From contig JAIXMQ010000035.1 in the NCBI GenBank assembly GCA_025716855.1, positions 62,001-126,000 of the forward strand: DNA of 64,000 nucleotides, written 5' to 3'. Shown piece after piece: positions 12,315 through 27,700 of the stretch (the stretch's first letter is position 1; each line of letters starts with the position of its first letter). A model generated the notes under the pieces. It was not told the origin of the DNA and did no database searches. It was given only the letters and a program-made list of their open reading frames with translations. Position numbers and translations under genes: made by a program. The stretch comes from Pilaira anomala (taxonomy: Eukaryota > Mucoromycota > Mucoromycetes > Mucorales > Mucoraceae).

Positions 12315-15300
12315 ATGAAGATCAAAAAATCACCTTCCAAGAAACTTGCACCTTTGGTAAGTAGTATAAAGAAGAAAAATAAAATAAAAATACTTACGCA
12401 AAAAAATAAAATAAAATAAATAGCCACGTCAGCTGAGTGACTTGATCAAGCGACTCGAGACAGATGCAGAAGATCAAATTCCAAAGATTGTTCGAGAATT
12501 AGATAGTTGGCCTTTTGCTAGAGGTGATTTATTTCACTGGGTTACTGTTCTAGACCGATTTGACTCCATTTTAGAAAGAGTTTGTAATGAATACAATTTA
12601 AAAGAGATTCAAACAAAGAACTTTACTGCAGAAACCAAGAGTCTTGTATTAGCTATTATTGAACTCTCACGTATCTTGTTTGAGAACTGTACGAATAGAA
12701 ACATTTATAACTCATCAGAGGTAAAATTAAAAAATATATATATATATATATAATTTATCAGTTGATACTAACATACATATAGTACTTATCAATGCTATTG
12801 AATACGTTTGATATTGATGTATTACAAAAAGTATTACAGTTTATGATGAGACCCGCACAAAGAATTAACAACCCAAAAGCAATTCGTTCTTCCTTTACTG
12901 TTCCACAGGATAAGATTATTGAATTGGCTCGAGGATGGAATAATGTACCGGTCGAGTTGTTACGTATTGAACAAGAAGAAGGTTTAGAGGTTACACCTAA
13001 AATGATGACTTTGAATATCCAGTTTTATCGTACTACTTATAAAAGTCCAACTAATAATGAAAATACACCGACTGAAGGTCATCAAGTTGTTACTTATCTA
13101 ATGACTCCAGAAGATTTGAAAAAGGATGATAAAGATTTATTTCTTCAACTTGTAAAAGAGTATGATATTCCAAAAGAATATCAATTTGAATTAGCAAATA
13201 AAATTCGTATAGCAAAACATATCAATCAACCTGATGTAAGAAGAAAGTTACTTGGTATTCGTATCTTGGCCATATGTGTAATGTGTAAGTTACATATATA
13301 TATATATCTATATAACCTTTTAATTTATCTCATCATTCTCTTATTTTATTCAGCTCATGCAATTGCAGAAGTTACTGCACAAAACAAGGTGTTTGTTTAT
13401 GAGCCTTATTTAATTTCTCAATTAGCTGAACTTATCTCACCAGAGAACAATGTAGACCCTGTAAGTTTTTTTTTTTTGAAGTCATACCCACACAAGTTCT
13501 TTTCTTCCAAAAAAAAAAAAAAACTCATTTTCTTTGTGTATTTCGTAGGACATTCAAACCTTTGTACTTTATGCTTTGGACGGTATTACAAGACACAGAA
13601 ATAAGCTTTCAGAAGTTTTAACTGCAGTCAATGCTTCAGCGAATCACGGTACCATGATGCAGATTTTACGTAAAACGAATTCAAATGATGCTTATTCACA
13701 ATCATTTTTGGATGCATTATTTACATTTGTTTCTTACTTGTTACAAACTCAACCAGGTGGACAAATGTTGATGTCGGCTGGTATTATTCCTACTTTGGTT
13801 CAAATTGTTGGAAATCATCAATACACTCAATTAAAAAGTATTGCTAAAGTCGTTGGTTTGATCGATACCATTGTAAATTCATTCGCCACTTCATTTTCTG
13901 CTTTTTGTAATGCCAATGGACTTGATACTTTACTAAACCGCATTAAGGTAATTTTTAGATATATATATTTATATATAAGAAACGTCTGTACTAACATATA
14001 CACACACACACGCATAGATGGAGGTAGAAACTTGCTGTAATCAAGTCACTCAACAACCAGAAGAATCTTTAGCTCCTCATGATCGTCTTTCAACCATTAA
14101 AGCGATGCTTAAATTTTTATTACGCATGATGGATTCTTCTGGTACGACAGACGGACTTCGTAATTTGATTGATTCCACTTTACCTCAATCATTAAAGATC
14201 ATTATGGAAAATCCAAAGTTATTTGGTAACAGTATCTTTGCCATCGCTATCAACGTCAGCACAACTTTTATTCATAATGAACCAACTTCTCTTCCCATCT
14301 TACAAGAAGCAAAATTACCACAAAGTTTCTTACATACAATTTCTGTTTATGAAAATCCAAACAATGAAGTTTTGATGGCCGCAGTCAATGCATTTGGTGC
14401 AATGTGTTTAAATTCTCAAGGCCTTGACATGTTTAATGCTGAAAAACCTTTACCGCATTTCTTTGATTTAATGACTTCATATGATTTCTTAAGAAATCCA
14501 ATGGATGTAGATAGTGCAACTGGATTAGGTTCAACGATGGATGAATTAATTCGACATCACCCCACTTTAAAGCCAACTGTATTTGAATGTGTTACGAATA
14601 TGATTAAAAAAGTATTGGTGATGGGTTCAGATATAAATGGAGTAGGTAAATCTAGTGATAATAGTCATTTATTACAAACAAGATCTACAACAGATGTAAC
14701 AGAAACTGAAGAGAATAATGAGGAAGAAAAACCAGAAAAGGTCGAGTGTTTACTTGTATCTTATATTGACCTCGTTTCAAGATTTTTGGAAGGTTTATTT
14801 CAAAATCAATCAAATATCAAGGAATTCGTTCAAGAAGGATGTCCTGAAATGTTACTAGATTATTATTCATTACCACTTTTACCCGCCAATTTCCATGTTA
14901 CTATTGCATCAGATTCACTTTCTTATCTATTTAGAATGATTAGTGAAGTAAGTCCATTACCAACTATACTAGCCATCGTTGCAAAAGTAAAAGAATCAAG
15001 CCAATTTATCATTGAACACATGGACAATTATGATAAAAGTATCTTTGCTGATTTTGTCGATCTCAAGGAAAATGAAAAATCGAAAATTGAAAAAGGAAAT
15101 CACATACTTCGTCAAATGATTGAATTACATGGTTATGTAGGTCTTTTATCAAACATTTGTTGTTCTTCCATCTTATCTCATGGTAAAAATGGTGCTTCTC
15201 TTGTAACCGAATTTTTATCTCAAGAATCAAATCAAGAAAATATTATTGGCTTACTTGGTCAGTTACATCGTGCAATGACTTGGGAAAATCTATTGTTAAA

Positions 15301-18300
15301 GGAAGCTTTACCTCCTGCTTGGTATGCTGTTAAACCCGCTTCCATCAATCCTTCTACTTTAAAGAAGGGTCCAACCAGTATGACTGAACATCCATTAGGT
15401 ATTTATAGTACAAGTATGCCAAATGATGAATCACCATCCTCTAGTACGACTACACCAACAACAACAACCAATCATACAGATGCTGCTGCTGCTCCAAAGG
15501 TTCCTTCCGCTAAAGATCCTCGTATGGTCAATATCAAACATTTCAAGTTACTTTTAACTGAATTACCTCAACTGTTGACACCTATATTCCAAGGCTTAAT
15601 TAAAGTATCCGTCAGTCGTCGTACAGGTGCCACACTTCAAAAAGCACAAATTATGAAATTAGCCGAATATATGTCAGTTTTATTAAAAGATAATTTGACA
15701 TGGTTACCTATTACCAAATCAAATCTATCAACATGTAAATATGATTATTTGACAACTGTTTATACCATGACTTCACTTTTATTAAGAGATGAACGTACTC
15801 AAGCATCACTTCAAACACCTGTTGCAATCTCTTTTGAACGTGAAGGAGGAATAGAATTATTATTAAATAATTTAAAGCAATTGTGGACTGAAGGGTTGAA
15901 ATCAAAAGAACAAGGAAATATCGATTTATTTAATAAGATTAACTCGGCTATTGAAAGTTTGTTAAACGTATTACTTCATATCAGTTCTCCAAAGGCTTTA
16001 AGAGATTCTTCTTATACAACCACTTTAACTCAAAAGGATAAATCTCAACCGGATTATTTTGATCCTTTTGAATGGATTGTTTCTATTGAACTCAAGTTAA
16101 TTCCTGATTTAAAACTATATCTCGTTTCGTCTGATCTATATCTATTTTCAAAACCTGTCAATCAAACTTTGATCAAACTATTTCAACAAATCATGAAAGG
16201 TGAAGGTGAATTGGCTAATCATAATAATAATACAACCAATACAACTGCTACAAATACTACTACTGGTGCTGCTTCAGGTGCTCGTTCAAATGATCCATTT
16301 GGTAACTTTACTGCTCCTTTAATGACTTCTCCTTTTACCTTACTTCGTCCTCCCGTCGTAGCTGCTGAAAGAAATATTCAAACCTTAGTCGAAATGGGAT
16401 TTCAAAGATCTTCGGCTGAACAGGCTCTTGTCCGTTGTAACAATCAAGTCACTCGTGCTGTTGAATATTTATTTAGTCATCCTAATCCAATGTTTGGTAC
16501 ATCTAATAGTAATACCGCTACTCCTCCACCACCTGCTACTGCTGCTGCTGCTGCTGCTGCTGCTCCTCCTCCTCCTCCTAACACCACCACCACTACTACT
16601 ACAACTACAACTACTACTCAAGATGAAACTAATCATCATGAAGAAGAAGAAAGTGATGAGGATGAAGAAGAGCATGATCAAGAGGACGATGATGACGACG
16701 ACAACGAAGAAGAAGAAGAGGATGATGATGATGACAGAAGCAACGTAGATGAAGCGATTGGAAATTTTGTTGAATCTCTCAATAATGAATACAATTTAGC
16801 AATGAATTCTGGATCCGGTACAACCAATACATCTGCTTTATTAGATTTTATGGGGGAAGCCGGCCCCAGTAACACCAACACTAGCAATCCATTGACTTCA
16901 AGTACCCTCGATCCATCTGAAAATGTCAAGAAATTAAAATCCATTCGTATCGAATTATGTGACTCATTACCCGTTTCTTTATTAGCCTTAGCTGATAAAC
17001 GTGAAGACCTTGTATTTGATGTACGCGATTTATTAGTCATTATCGGAAAGATGGAAGAGAATGAAAAGTCTTTTACAACGCATATCATTACCTTGTTAGT
17101 AGATCAAATCGGTGAAATCCGTCATGACCCTACCAAATCTGTATTACTTTCTTCTCGACTTCGTTTGTTAGCTTTATTACTTCGTGAACCGCCTATGCAA
17201 AATGCGATGCAACAATTATCCGATCGTTTCTCTTTCTTATTTGAAATGTTGAATTTTGAAAAACTCGCTCAAGATGATCCTTTACCTGCTTGGACCGCTA
17301 CCATCTTTTTAGTATTGGAAGCTTTTATTGCTCAAGCCGATGAACCAAAGAGGGTGAAACGTACAACTCCCAATCGTCGTGAATCCATTGCCAGTACCTC
17401 TTACTCTACTTCGGACGATGAAGAGAATAATACGGCTCCAACAACTGAACCAGAAGAAGATGATCCAATGGAAGATGTAACTGAAACAACAACAACAACA
17501 ACAACAACCACGACCAACACAACGACAGGTGTCACTTCAGACCAAAGAAGTAAATTGTTACAATGTTGTGTTTCTTTATTAAGAAGATCAAAGTTATCTC
17601 GTGATGATATCTATGCAATCTTACGTATGATTGTGAGATTGACAAAAGATCATGAATCTGCACTTCATTTTGTTGGTATTGGTGGTGTACCTTTATTATT
17701 CTCAAAACCTAGATCAAGTTTGGAAGGATTACAAGGTCAACAAGCATTCATCATCTTGATCCTTAGACATATTGTTGAAAGTAAAGCTATTTTAGAAAGT
17801 ACAATGAAGGATATCATTACCAACTGGTTTACAAACCCAAGACCAAGAAATATGGATATCAGTTCATTTGTACGTAGTAATGCTCATATTGCTCTTCGTG
17901 AACCCTCTGTATTTGTACATGTCACAACAGATATCTGTCGATTAGCACGATACGATGAATTTGAAATCAACAGACAGATCAAGTTAAGAAAACAAGACGG
18001 TGAAACAACACCAGAAGAAGAATCATCATCAACAACAACAACAACAACAAAACAAGCTTCTTCATCTGAAGTAGTTGTGTATTACTTGTTAAACGAAATC
18101 ATGACCGTTCGATCCGAAACCACCGCAATGGCCACCAGAAAAGATGAATTAAATGAAGAACAAAAGAAGGAAGAAAATATTAAATTTGTATATACTGGTT
18201 TCTTACTTCAATGTCTTGTGGAACTCATTTCTTCTTACGCTTCTTGCAAATACGATATCTTTAACTTTTGTAAAAAGGAAAGTGGCTATCGTACCACAAC

Positions 18301-21300
18301 GGCAGATGGAAAGCATCGTTCTTTTGTTTCCATGTTAATCAATGATTTATTACCTTATAATCATATTAACCCTTCTTCTGAAGAATCTCGTAAACAACAA
18401 GGTCTTTCTACCTGGACCGTTTCTACTTTGGTTGCCATGTCCCATGATGCTTCTTCTAGTATCGATATGACCCCTCAACAAAAGAATGAATTAATTCAAG
18501 TCAGAAAATATGTTCTTGAATCCGTGGTTCGTTCGCTCAAGGAAGCCGTTGCCTCAAATGATACCGCCTCCGTGAAATATTCCAAATACCTCGCTTTAGC
18601 TGATCTCTGTCATCGTATCTTAAATGCTAGACCAAACGTGGGCTCATCGGTTCCTCGTTCCTTTGGCCAACCACATCATCAACAAGAAAGCCCTAGTTCG
18701 AAAGAAGATGCTGCAATTAGTAACTCCAAGATTATGTTGGATAAAAACTTTGTTGCTGTCTTGACTTCGGCTATTAGTGATATCGATATCAATTATCCTC
18801 ATGCTAAAACTATCTTGAACGCCATGTTGAGACCTTTAGAACAATTAACTAAATTAGCTATCAAAACGGATGATGCCGCCGATACAGATAAAGAAGATCA
18901 AGATAAAATGGATATCACTGAAGACCTGAATACCCCTGACGATAATAACGAAGCCCCTGATCTTTATCGAAACTCGGCTCTTGGTATGTTTGATGCAGGT
19001 AGCGTAATTGATGAAGATGAATATAATAGTGGTGAATACAGTGATATGTTTGGTTCTTCTGCGGATGAAGAAGAAGATTTTGATGAAGATAGTGGAAGTG
19101 ATCTTTCGGATATGAGTGAAGGTGATGAAGACGATGGTGAAGTCGATGAAGAAATGGAAGCCATTATTCATGGACGTGGTTACGATTCGGATGAAATGGA
19201 TGAAGATGACGATAATCCAAATGATATTGACGCTGAAGCTCAATTACTTGTAGATGAAGACGACGATGATGATGAAGAAAATGGTAGAGAAATGACCTGG
19301 CAATTAGAAGATATTGAAGAAGAACCTGGAATTGTACATGCTGAAAATGTCATTGATGCAAGTGATGACCGTGATGAACAAAACCATCTTAGAAACCTAT
19401 CAGATCCTTATGAAGAGGTAAAGTATATAACATGTAAAAAAAAAAACAAGCGTTATTAATATATAAGTATGATAGGAGGATGAGTTGGATGCGTTGTCTG
19501 ATTTTGATGACGCTTCTGATAATATAGATAATGAATCTGAAGCGGATATTACAGATGGTATGTTACTTGACGCTGAAGACCTTGATACTCCCTTCTTGCA
19601 CACTGAGTTACACGATGATTTGGCTGTGGAAGGTGATGAATTCGAAAGACCTCGTTCTATAATTCCTACTGGATTTAGAAGACGATTCCCTAACGGTAGA
19701 CGTTCATTACTTGAAGGAGGTAAAAAAAAAAAAAAAATATGACATAATAGAAATCATGGCTAAAAAAATAAGTATCATAGTTGGTAGATCCTTTAGAAAT
19801 CAATCAAATATGCAAGGCCAAGAAGACATCATTACACATCCATTATTATCCAACAGTACTGCTTCTCAACCTAGTGGAGGTAATGCTGCTCGTAGTGCTG
19901 TAAATGACGCTTTCTCTCGTAGAGGACATGGTAATGGCTTAAGTAACTGGCAAGATTTTGAAGATATCATTGGTGGTAGTGCTGTTCGTATGCTTGAAGA
20001 CCTTTTAACGCATGCTCCTGCTACTAGTCAAGCTGGTCCATTACGTGTAGATGTGCAAGCTGGTCCTCGTGGTACTTTACGTACATTTGAATTTGATAGA
20101 CTTCCTCATTTAAGTGGACATAGCCATCCTACGCCTAATACAGGTACCACAGCTGGCTTAAATGATCAGTCTCAAGAAAGCTTAGCCATCTTACATGATT
20201 TCCAACCCATGTCTTCTGGTGAAAGATGGAATCAAGAAGCTCGTATGATGTATGGTCCTAACCTTAGTGAAAAAGCTTTGAAACTTGTAAACGAAATCTT
20301 GAATATCTTGAGTCCTATTGCTATTGAAGATGATAAAAAGGCTCGCGCTGAAGAAGAAAAGAAGAGACAAGAGCAAAGACGTAAAGATGAAGAAGATCGT
20401 CGTAAAGCTGAAGAAGAAAGATGGCGTGTGGAGAAAGAGAAACGTAAGGCCGCACAAGAAGCTGCTCAGGAAGCTGCTACTAATGCTGCAAATGCTGCTA
20501 GCGCTGCTGCTAATGCTGCTCCACCTCAACAAGATACTCCAGCTACCACTGTTGCTCCCGCTGATAACGCTACTGCTGCTACGGGTGAAACGTCTACCGC
20601 AGTGACTACTGAAACAACGAGTAATGTTACCACTGATACCACAGAAGAAGGAAATGAATCCCAACCCACTACAACTGAAGAAACTGCAGAACCAAATACC
20701 CCATCTGTCAATGCTGAAGGTGAACGCACTACAGTCATTATTCATGGCTTACCTGTTGATATTTCTGGAACCGGTATTGATGTTGAATTTTTGGAAGCAC
20801 TTCCTGATGATTTACGTGAAGAGGTGTTGAACCAACATTTACGTAATCGACCTACTCCTGTACAACCTGTAGAAGACGATTCAATTAGCCCCGAATTCTT
20901 GGATGCGTTACCACCTGATATTCGTGAAGAAGTATTACATCAAGAGGCGATTGAACGTGAAAGACGTGAGCGTCAGAACCGTCAACAAGCAGCTAATACT
21001 GCACCTGCATCCACTACAACTGGAAATACAACTACACCAGCAATCAGAGAAGATGTTTTACCAACACTCAGTGATGTCATTGCATCTCGTAGAAGACCTG
21101 CATCTGCAGAAGATGATAATAAAGCATCTGGTTCCGCAAAGAAAAAGGCTAAACCTCGTCGTCGTGATGGTGCAGCACAACTTGTTGAAAAATCTCAACT
21201 CAGCACTTTGGTTCGATTATTATTTGTTCCTCAAACTATCTCAAAGTCTTTGTTGAACAGATTACTATTGAATTTATGTGAAAATAGCAAGACGCGTGCT

Positions 21301-23804
21301 GAGCTTTTATCTTACCTTGTATGTGTTCTTTATGATGGTGATAACGATTTGGCTTCTGTTGATAACAGTTTCGCTCTTCTCTCTTCTGGCAAGACTGGAA
21401 AATCACCTCAAGCTAAACCCACCAAGAGCGCCAGTTCGGTCGGTGTTACAGATAATGTTCCTAATTTCATCGCTCAACGTTGTTTAGAAGCTTTGACTTA
21501 TATCGTTTCTTGTAATGAACAATCTATGACCTACTTTTTGACTGAAAGTGAATCTTTAGTTGGGCTAAAAAGAATGCCATCAAGTAAGAAGGGTAAAAAC
21601 AAGGAGAAGGTACCTAACAATTGGAGCAAGTATCCCATCTTGGTATTAATGAGCCTCTTGGATCGACCTGTATTTATCAACAATATTTCTTTAATGGAAC
21701 AACTTATGGATTTATTATCTACCATGTGTCGTCCTTTCCCTATCTTGGTCAAGAAATATCAAGAAAAGGTTGAAAACAAACAAAATGATCCAAACTCATC
21801 TGAAAGGAAAATGCCTAAACCTCCTACTATTCCTGATTACTATCTCAAGTTAGTTGTGCATGTACTTACAAATGGTGAATGCTCTAGCAAGACCTTCCAG
21901 TACACTTTAAATGCTATTTCTCATTTATCCGCTTTAGATGGTGCTCAACAAACCATTGTAAATGAATTAGTTGAAGATGCTAAGCAATCCGGTACTCAAA
22001 TTCTTAAAGATCTTGAGAATTTATTAAAGGTATTGAATACGGTTACAGAAGGTACCGAGATCAGTAGTACCGTTCTCGCTCCTTTCTCTGCAGCCACTTC
22101 ATTCCAAGCTAAACTCTTGCGTGTCTTGAAAACATTGGATTACATGTTCTCTCGAAAGAATACTCCTGCATCTAACTCAAGCGCTGATAAGACTGCTTCT
22201 GAATTAATTCAAAGTAATAACGAAAAACGCTTACTTCAAATCTATGAAAGCCTTGACTTCTCACATTTATGGGAAACGCTTGGTAAATGTTTGTCTGTCA
22301 TTCGTGAAAAGGAAGAATTGATTAATGTCGCTACTGTTCTCTTGCCATTGATTGAATCATTTATGGTCGTCTCAAAATGTACTGCTGAAAAGGGACAAAA
22401 CAACTATGACAAGGTCGCAACACCTGCTGCTACTGAACAACAATTGACTTTATCCTCTACTTCTTCTCCTGAAACATTCTTTTTTGTTTTCACTGAAAAG
22501 CACAAGAAGGTTTTGAACATTATGGTTCGTAATAACCCAACCCTTATGAGTGGTTCATTCGCTTTATTAGTTCGTAACCCCAAGATGCTTGAATTTGATA
22601 ATAAGCGTAATTATTTTGTTCAACAACTCCATAAACGCGTTACTCCTCGTGAAAATTATGCCATGTTACAACTTAATGTTCGTCGTCAATACGTATTTGA
22701 AGATTCTTATCATCAACTTCAAGGCCGTACAGGTGAAGAAATTAAGAACGGTAAACTTGCTGTTAGATTCTATGACGAAGAAGGTGTTGATGCTGGTGGT
22801 GTTACTCGTGAATGGTTCTCTGTATTAGCTAGACAAATGTTTGATCCTAATTATGCTTTATTCATTACCTCTGCCGCTGATAAACTAACCTATCAACCTA
22901 ATCGTGATTCTGCTGTTAACCCTGATCACTTAAGTTTCTTCAAGTTCGTTGGTCGTGTTATCGGTAAAGCCATTTATGATGGTCGTCTCTTGGATGCTTA
23001 CTTTACTCGTTCATTCTATAAGCATATTTTGGGACGTACTGTTGATTATCGTGATGTTGAAGCATTAGATCCTGAGTACTATAAAAGTTTAGTCTGGATG
23101 TTGGAGAATGATATTACAGATATTGTTGATTTAACTTTCAGTATCGAAACTGATTTCTTTGGCACCAAAGAAACTGTAGACTTGAAACCTAACGGTAGAA
23201 ATATTCCTGTTACTGAAGCTAATAAGCATGAGTATGTCACATTAGTCACCGAACAAAAATTAACTACTGCTATCAAGGATCAAATCAATGCTTTCGTTCA
23301 AGGTTTCCATGATGTTATTCCTGCTCCTTTGATTCAAATCTTTAATGAACAAGAACTAGAACTTTTAATTTCTGGTTTGCCTGATATTGATATTGATGAT
23401 TGGAAGAATAATACTGAATATCAAGGATATACTTCTTCATCTCCTCCTATTCAATGGTTCTGGCGTGCTGTAAGAAGTTTCGATCAAGAAGAGCGGGCCA
23501 AATTATTACAATTTGCTACTGGTACTTCCAAGGTACCTTTGGAAGGTTTCTCTCAACTTCAAGGCTCTAATGGTGTTCAAAAATTCCAAATTCATAAAGA
23601 CTTTAGTGGTGAAAACCGTCTTCCATCTGCACATACATGGTAAGCTTATTATTATTACTTATTGATTTGAAAGAGGAAACTAACGATTATTTCATATATA
23701 GTTTCAATCAAATAGACCTCCCTCAATACGATTCTTACGAAAACTTGCGAGCAAATCTTTTTAAAGCAATTAGTGAATGCTCAACTGGATTTGCTTTTGC
23801 GTAA
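12315..23804 (+). CDS. TOM1: Giant HECT-type E3 ubiquitin ligase, Tom1/HUWE1 family
   Basis: Ubiquitinates misfolded and surplus proteins (histones, unassembled ribosomal proteins in yeast). Nine exons: 12315-12356, 12424-12720, 12783-13284, 13354-13460, 13549-13947, 14018-19417, 19476-19719, 19781-23639 and 23702-23804; these sum to 3650 residues, between yeast Tom1 (about 3270) and human HUWE1 (about 4370). Visible order: armadillo-like N-terminal region (DUF908/DUF913 type) to about residue 1100; UBA domain near 1231 (LVEMGFQRSSAEQALVRCN); Glu/Asp-rich tracts; two ubiquitin-binding LPxxLREEVL-type motifs near 2667 (LPDDLREEVLNQ) and 2705 (LPPDIREEVLHQ); HECT domain from about 3290 to the end. 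The catalytic cysteine, C3617 in HTCFNQIDLPQY, has its codon split by the last intron (TG|T). The protein ends GFAFA, as HECT proteins need a C-terminal aromatic residue. Confidence 0.96.
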
Positions 23805-24088
23805 AAAAAAAAACAAAAATTTACCTGTTACAATTCTTTCATTCCATTGTTATTTCCCAAAATTATAGCGCTTTTAATAAAAAAAAAATCTATTTACTTC
23901 TTTAAAATCTAATTTGAATCGCCGGGAATTTTTTTTTATTTTTATTTTACGCGTTTCTTCTTGTATTTCCATCATTTTCCGTTTGATTATGTAAACTGGG
24001 AAGTTTTAATTTGAAAAAAAGGTTTTTTATTTTATTATTATACAAGGAATTTTTTCTTTCAAAAAAAAAATAAATAAAAATAAAAAAT

Positions 24089-24352
24089 TTAAGCATCACG
24101 CATTTCAATAAGTTCTCTGATATGTTGACATAATTCGAATTGATTCAAAATATCAGCAGAGAGATGTCGAGCTCCTTGAACTGTTTCAATACACTAGAAA
24201 AAATAATAAACACGCTTATTAATACCTTACCATCACTTTTTCATTTTCCCTTTATATATATATATATATATCTTACCTTTGGTGAACCACACCAACATGC
24301 GAATGGTTGAGCTATTCGTACAAATAAATTGTATTAGTATCCTAGACATTTA

Positions 24353-24384
<32 letters not shown>

Positions 24385-24762
24385 CTCCTTACCCATATCC
24401 CATTCTGTTGAAGGATAGAAGAAGGTTAATTCATCGCCAGCAGCAATATCGCGAGTAGCAGTAACGCGCGCACTATCGACGTTCATATGAGTAGAAGGGT
24501 CACAAGAATGGTTCATGAATACAAGATCACTATTAAGTTCAATATGTTTACTTTTAGAAACTTGAACAGTAGAGTAACGCTTTGGTCCAGGCGTTAACCC
24601 TTCCAAACGAGCAATAGTGGAACCTTTAGGGAATGCACGTACGGCACAGAGCTTGCTTGAGAATGATTCAGGAGGACCGTTGGTAACAACTTTGAAGTCG
24701 TTAGGATGTGTAGGCTTACCGCTAACGATAATGTTGGAAACTTCAGGTACAGTATTAGGCAT
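24089..24762 (-). CDS. Small SET-domain protein with post-SET cysteine motif
   Basis: Three exons (24762-24393, 24311-24277, 24193-24089) give 169 residues. SET core signatures are visible: FMNHSCDPSTHM (NHSC motif of the cofactor/substrate site), GDELTFFYPSTEWDM (equivalent of GEELxxxY with the catalytic-type tyrosine), and a post-SET zinc-like cluster CWCGSPKC assembled across introns 2 and 3. No pre-SET region or other domain is present. Short stand-alone SET proteins like this occur widely in fungi; substrate could be histone or non-histone lysine and cannot be told here. The 35-nt middle exon encodes the first part of the cysteine motif. Confidence 0.82.
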
Positions 24763-27700
24763 TGATTTTATTAAATTTGTTTAACAAAGTTAAAGGAAAA
24801 GAATTGGAAAGAAAAAAAAACATATTTATACTTGCCCTGTCTCTTTAAAAAAACAATTGGCTACCGAGTCTAAATGAAGTCGGGGCAAGCGGTATTGGTG
24901 TAAACGAATAACACTTAAAATATGAATGTGTACACAACCCCGCAGACAGTTTTTTTTCTCGCTTACTCCGATTCTTTCATGTCATCCTAAATAAACGGGG
25001 CACTTTCGACTTTTATAGAATGGTTAATACCAAATACATAAAAAAAGATTACACCAAACAATGCACAGATATAGTGACACAACAACCAATAGTTTAGTGA
25101 AAAAAAAAGTGGAAACAAAGATTTTTTGTGGGGATTTTTTGATTCATTTAAACTTTGGAATATGGGAATTTTAATAATTGTTCTCACAGGGTCCTTTGTT
25201 TAAAGTTATAAATAATCAATACATTTGTCCCCCAAAAAGGACACAGAGATTATCTGCAATAGAGTTAGTACCTTTATGACATGCCTAAATGGGAATATTG
25301 ATATTTAAAGCAAGCACACAGAGTACGAGCGACACACGATCCTTCTTCTATTTAATTTTCTCATTTAGATAATCTACGTGGGTATAAATTATCAAAGGAA
25401 TTAAATATATATAAAATATCATCCGACATTATTTAAAAAGCAATAACTTCTGATTTTTATACATATAAGCTTTTGTTTGTAACAAAATGATATATTACTG
25501 CTAATGACACAAGCGCTTTCTCCGCATATATATCGAATACTTCATATACTATAGATATATGCTAATATAATGGATAGATTACTACCTGAAAAGTTCACTC
25601 TAGATTAATAGAAAATATGAATATATAGAATTAATAAGATCGAGTATGTAATAGCAAAACAACGCAGAGTTCAGTTGTAATTAAAAAATCAAATGGACTA
25701 GACTTCCTAATTTGGATTTTAAGATAAGACCAATGAAAAAGAAAAAAAAACTCAAGTACATGAAAGGTTTGTGGTCTTGTTAAATAGTGGAACAAACAAT
25801 GCAATGCTCGATTCTATCTGTCTATTTTATTTATATATAAATATAATACATATTTTATTTTTCCAATTCCAACATTATATCTTTTCTTTTTTTACGCGAT
25901 CGATTTAGATAAAAACGATCCATTTATTCGTTCTCATTCTCTACTGCTTGATAAATATCTATATACAAAATAAAACGGAAAAGCCATTATGCGATTTCAA
26001 AAAAAAAAAAAAAAGATTTGCCACGCAACCGCTTCTATTGTTTACTTTGAGAAGTTACACTTGTGTAGCACAAGTCCCATGTGTGCTTTTCTAACAATGC
26101 TTGTCTTCCTCGGACCCTATCACAAAAACCTCACTGCTTACATTACGTATGTGTTACAAATAATGGAATGCAGTAATTCCAACTCTCCTAGATGTTCTCA
26201 GTAGTAACTAAATAGCAAAATATATAAAATCATACAAAATTTGCCATTTGAAGTGTGTTTTTTTAACATGAAAAGTCTTAATATTATGCCTTTAAAGAAC
26301 TATTTACGTTACCCAGATAATTTTACCAATGTTGTGTAACAAATAATTATCTTTTTTTTTCGAAAACTTCAGACTGAACCTTTTCTGTCTCTGAATTGTT
26401 TTCCACGCGTTTAAGTATATATAAAAATAAAGTAAAAAGTTAAGAAAAAAAGTTGTCTAGAAGAACAGGTTTCAGTTACTAGAAGGTAAATTAAATGTGA
26501 TACTTATTATATAAGGTATTGAATTGTTGACATCTTTTTTAATATATGCTCTACTAGAAAAATGGAAAATGGTAACTTATTCAGGGTAAAAGTTACCGGG
26601 ATATTAAAAGCTACTGTACATGTATAAAAAAGAAGCTTTAGCTAGATAATTGAAATACGAAATTGCCTTGGAGACGTATTATTGACACAGGTCAATTTTG
26701 TACTTGAAAAAAAAACTTTGATATATCCTACATTGGTTAACTAATCATTAAAACTTGCTTTAGGTCACTCATGAAAATGTATATTTTAGGTTTAAAGGTT
26801 CTCAAATACTATTTGACCCTCTAACCAAAGACACTATATCGCTAATCTCGTAAAAAAAAACAATTGAAAAATGCAGTGAAAGAAATATCGATTGCTTAAA
26901 GTATGCTCTGATGAAATTAATTAACTAACCGATAGGTTTATTAAATGAATTTAAATTAAACTTTCGAGATAAATTTAATGGAAACAATAAAGCTTTATAT
27001 TAAAGGTAGATTGAGATTAATATTTAAACATTTTATTATAATACACTATTGTCTGTTAAGTAGCATGCAATACCGCCCGTGATAATTTTTTTTTTTATAT
27101 ATATAAAGTTTACTTATACATTACGGCTAAGCATTAAAAAGGATAAGCGGATAAGATATGGAGAAAACAACAAGTATTGGATTAACTAGCCTAAAAAAAA
27201 AACCTCCCCATTGTTATCGTTTCAAAACGGGAAATACTCTTACTTATGGGCTCCTTGGATTTACTTAAAACAAAAGACATAACTATATTAAGTTAATAAT
27301 GTATTCTACTTGGAAAAACAAAGCTGAATTGTTTAATAAAACCTATTTCTTTTAATTCACTCTATAGCGTGTTAAGCACGTTTTACTCATTATTTGGGAT
27401 ATAAACGAGTGAATCAGTCTCTGAAAACTTGCTGCTACTACCTACGAATACTTTTTTTGCATGGAAAGATTCATATTTTATTTGAATTTTATTTTCAATC
27501 GCTCCAGATTGCCAATAAAACTTGATATAAACTCGGATTACAGCTACTATGTTAGGTCACACGAACTAGGGATTTGTCGGAAATACTTGAAAAAATAAAA
27601 AGATATATAGATTTCTGATCTAATTGTTATCAGTTTAATAGTGAAAATCTGGTAATGAGCTTAGGCATTCTGGAAGATTTGCGACACAAGATAAAGCTAT

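Noticed and set aside
16428..17088. Several overlapping long frames on both strands inside the HUWE1-like gene (poly-Leu, poly-Ser, poly-Arg)
   Set aside because: They are other-frame readings of Ala/Thr/Asp/Glu triplet repeats in the real gene.
25989..26204. 71-residue frame in the gene desert
   Set aside because: Begins with poly-Lys from a poly-A run, has no motif and no neighbouring exon.
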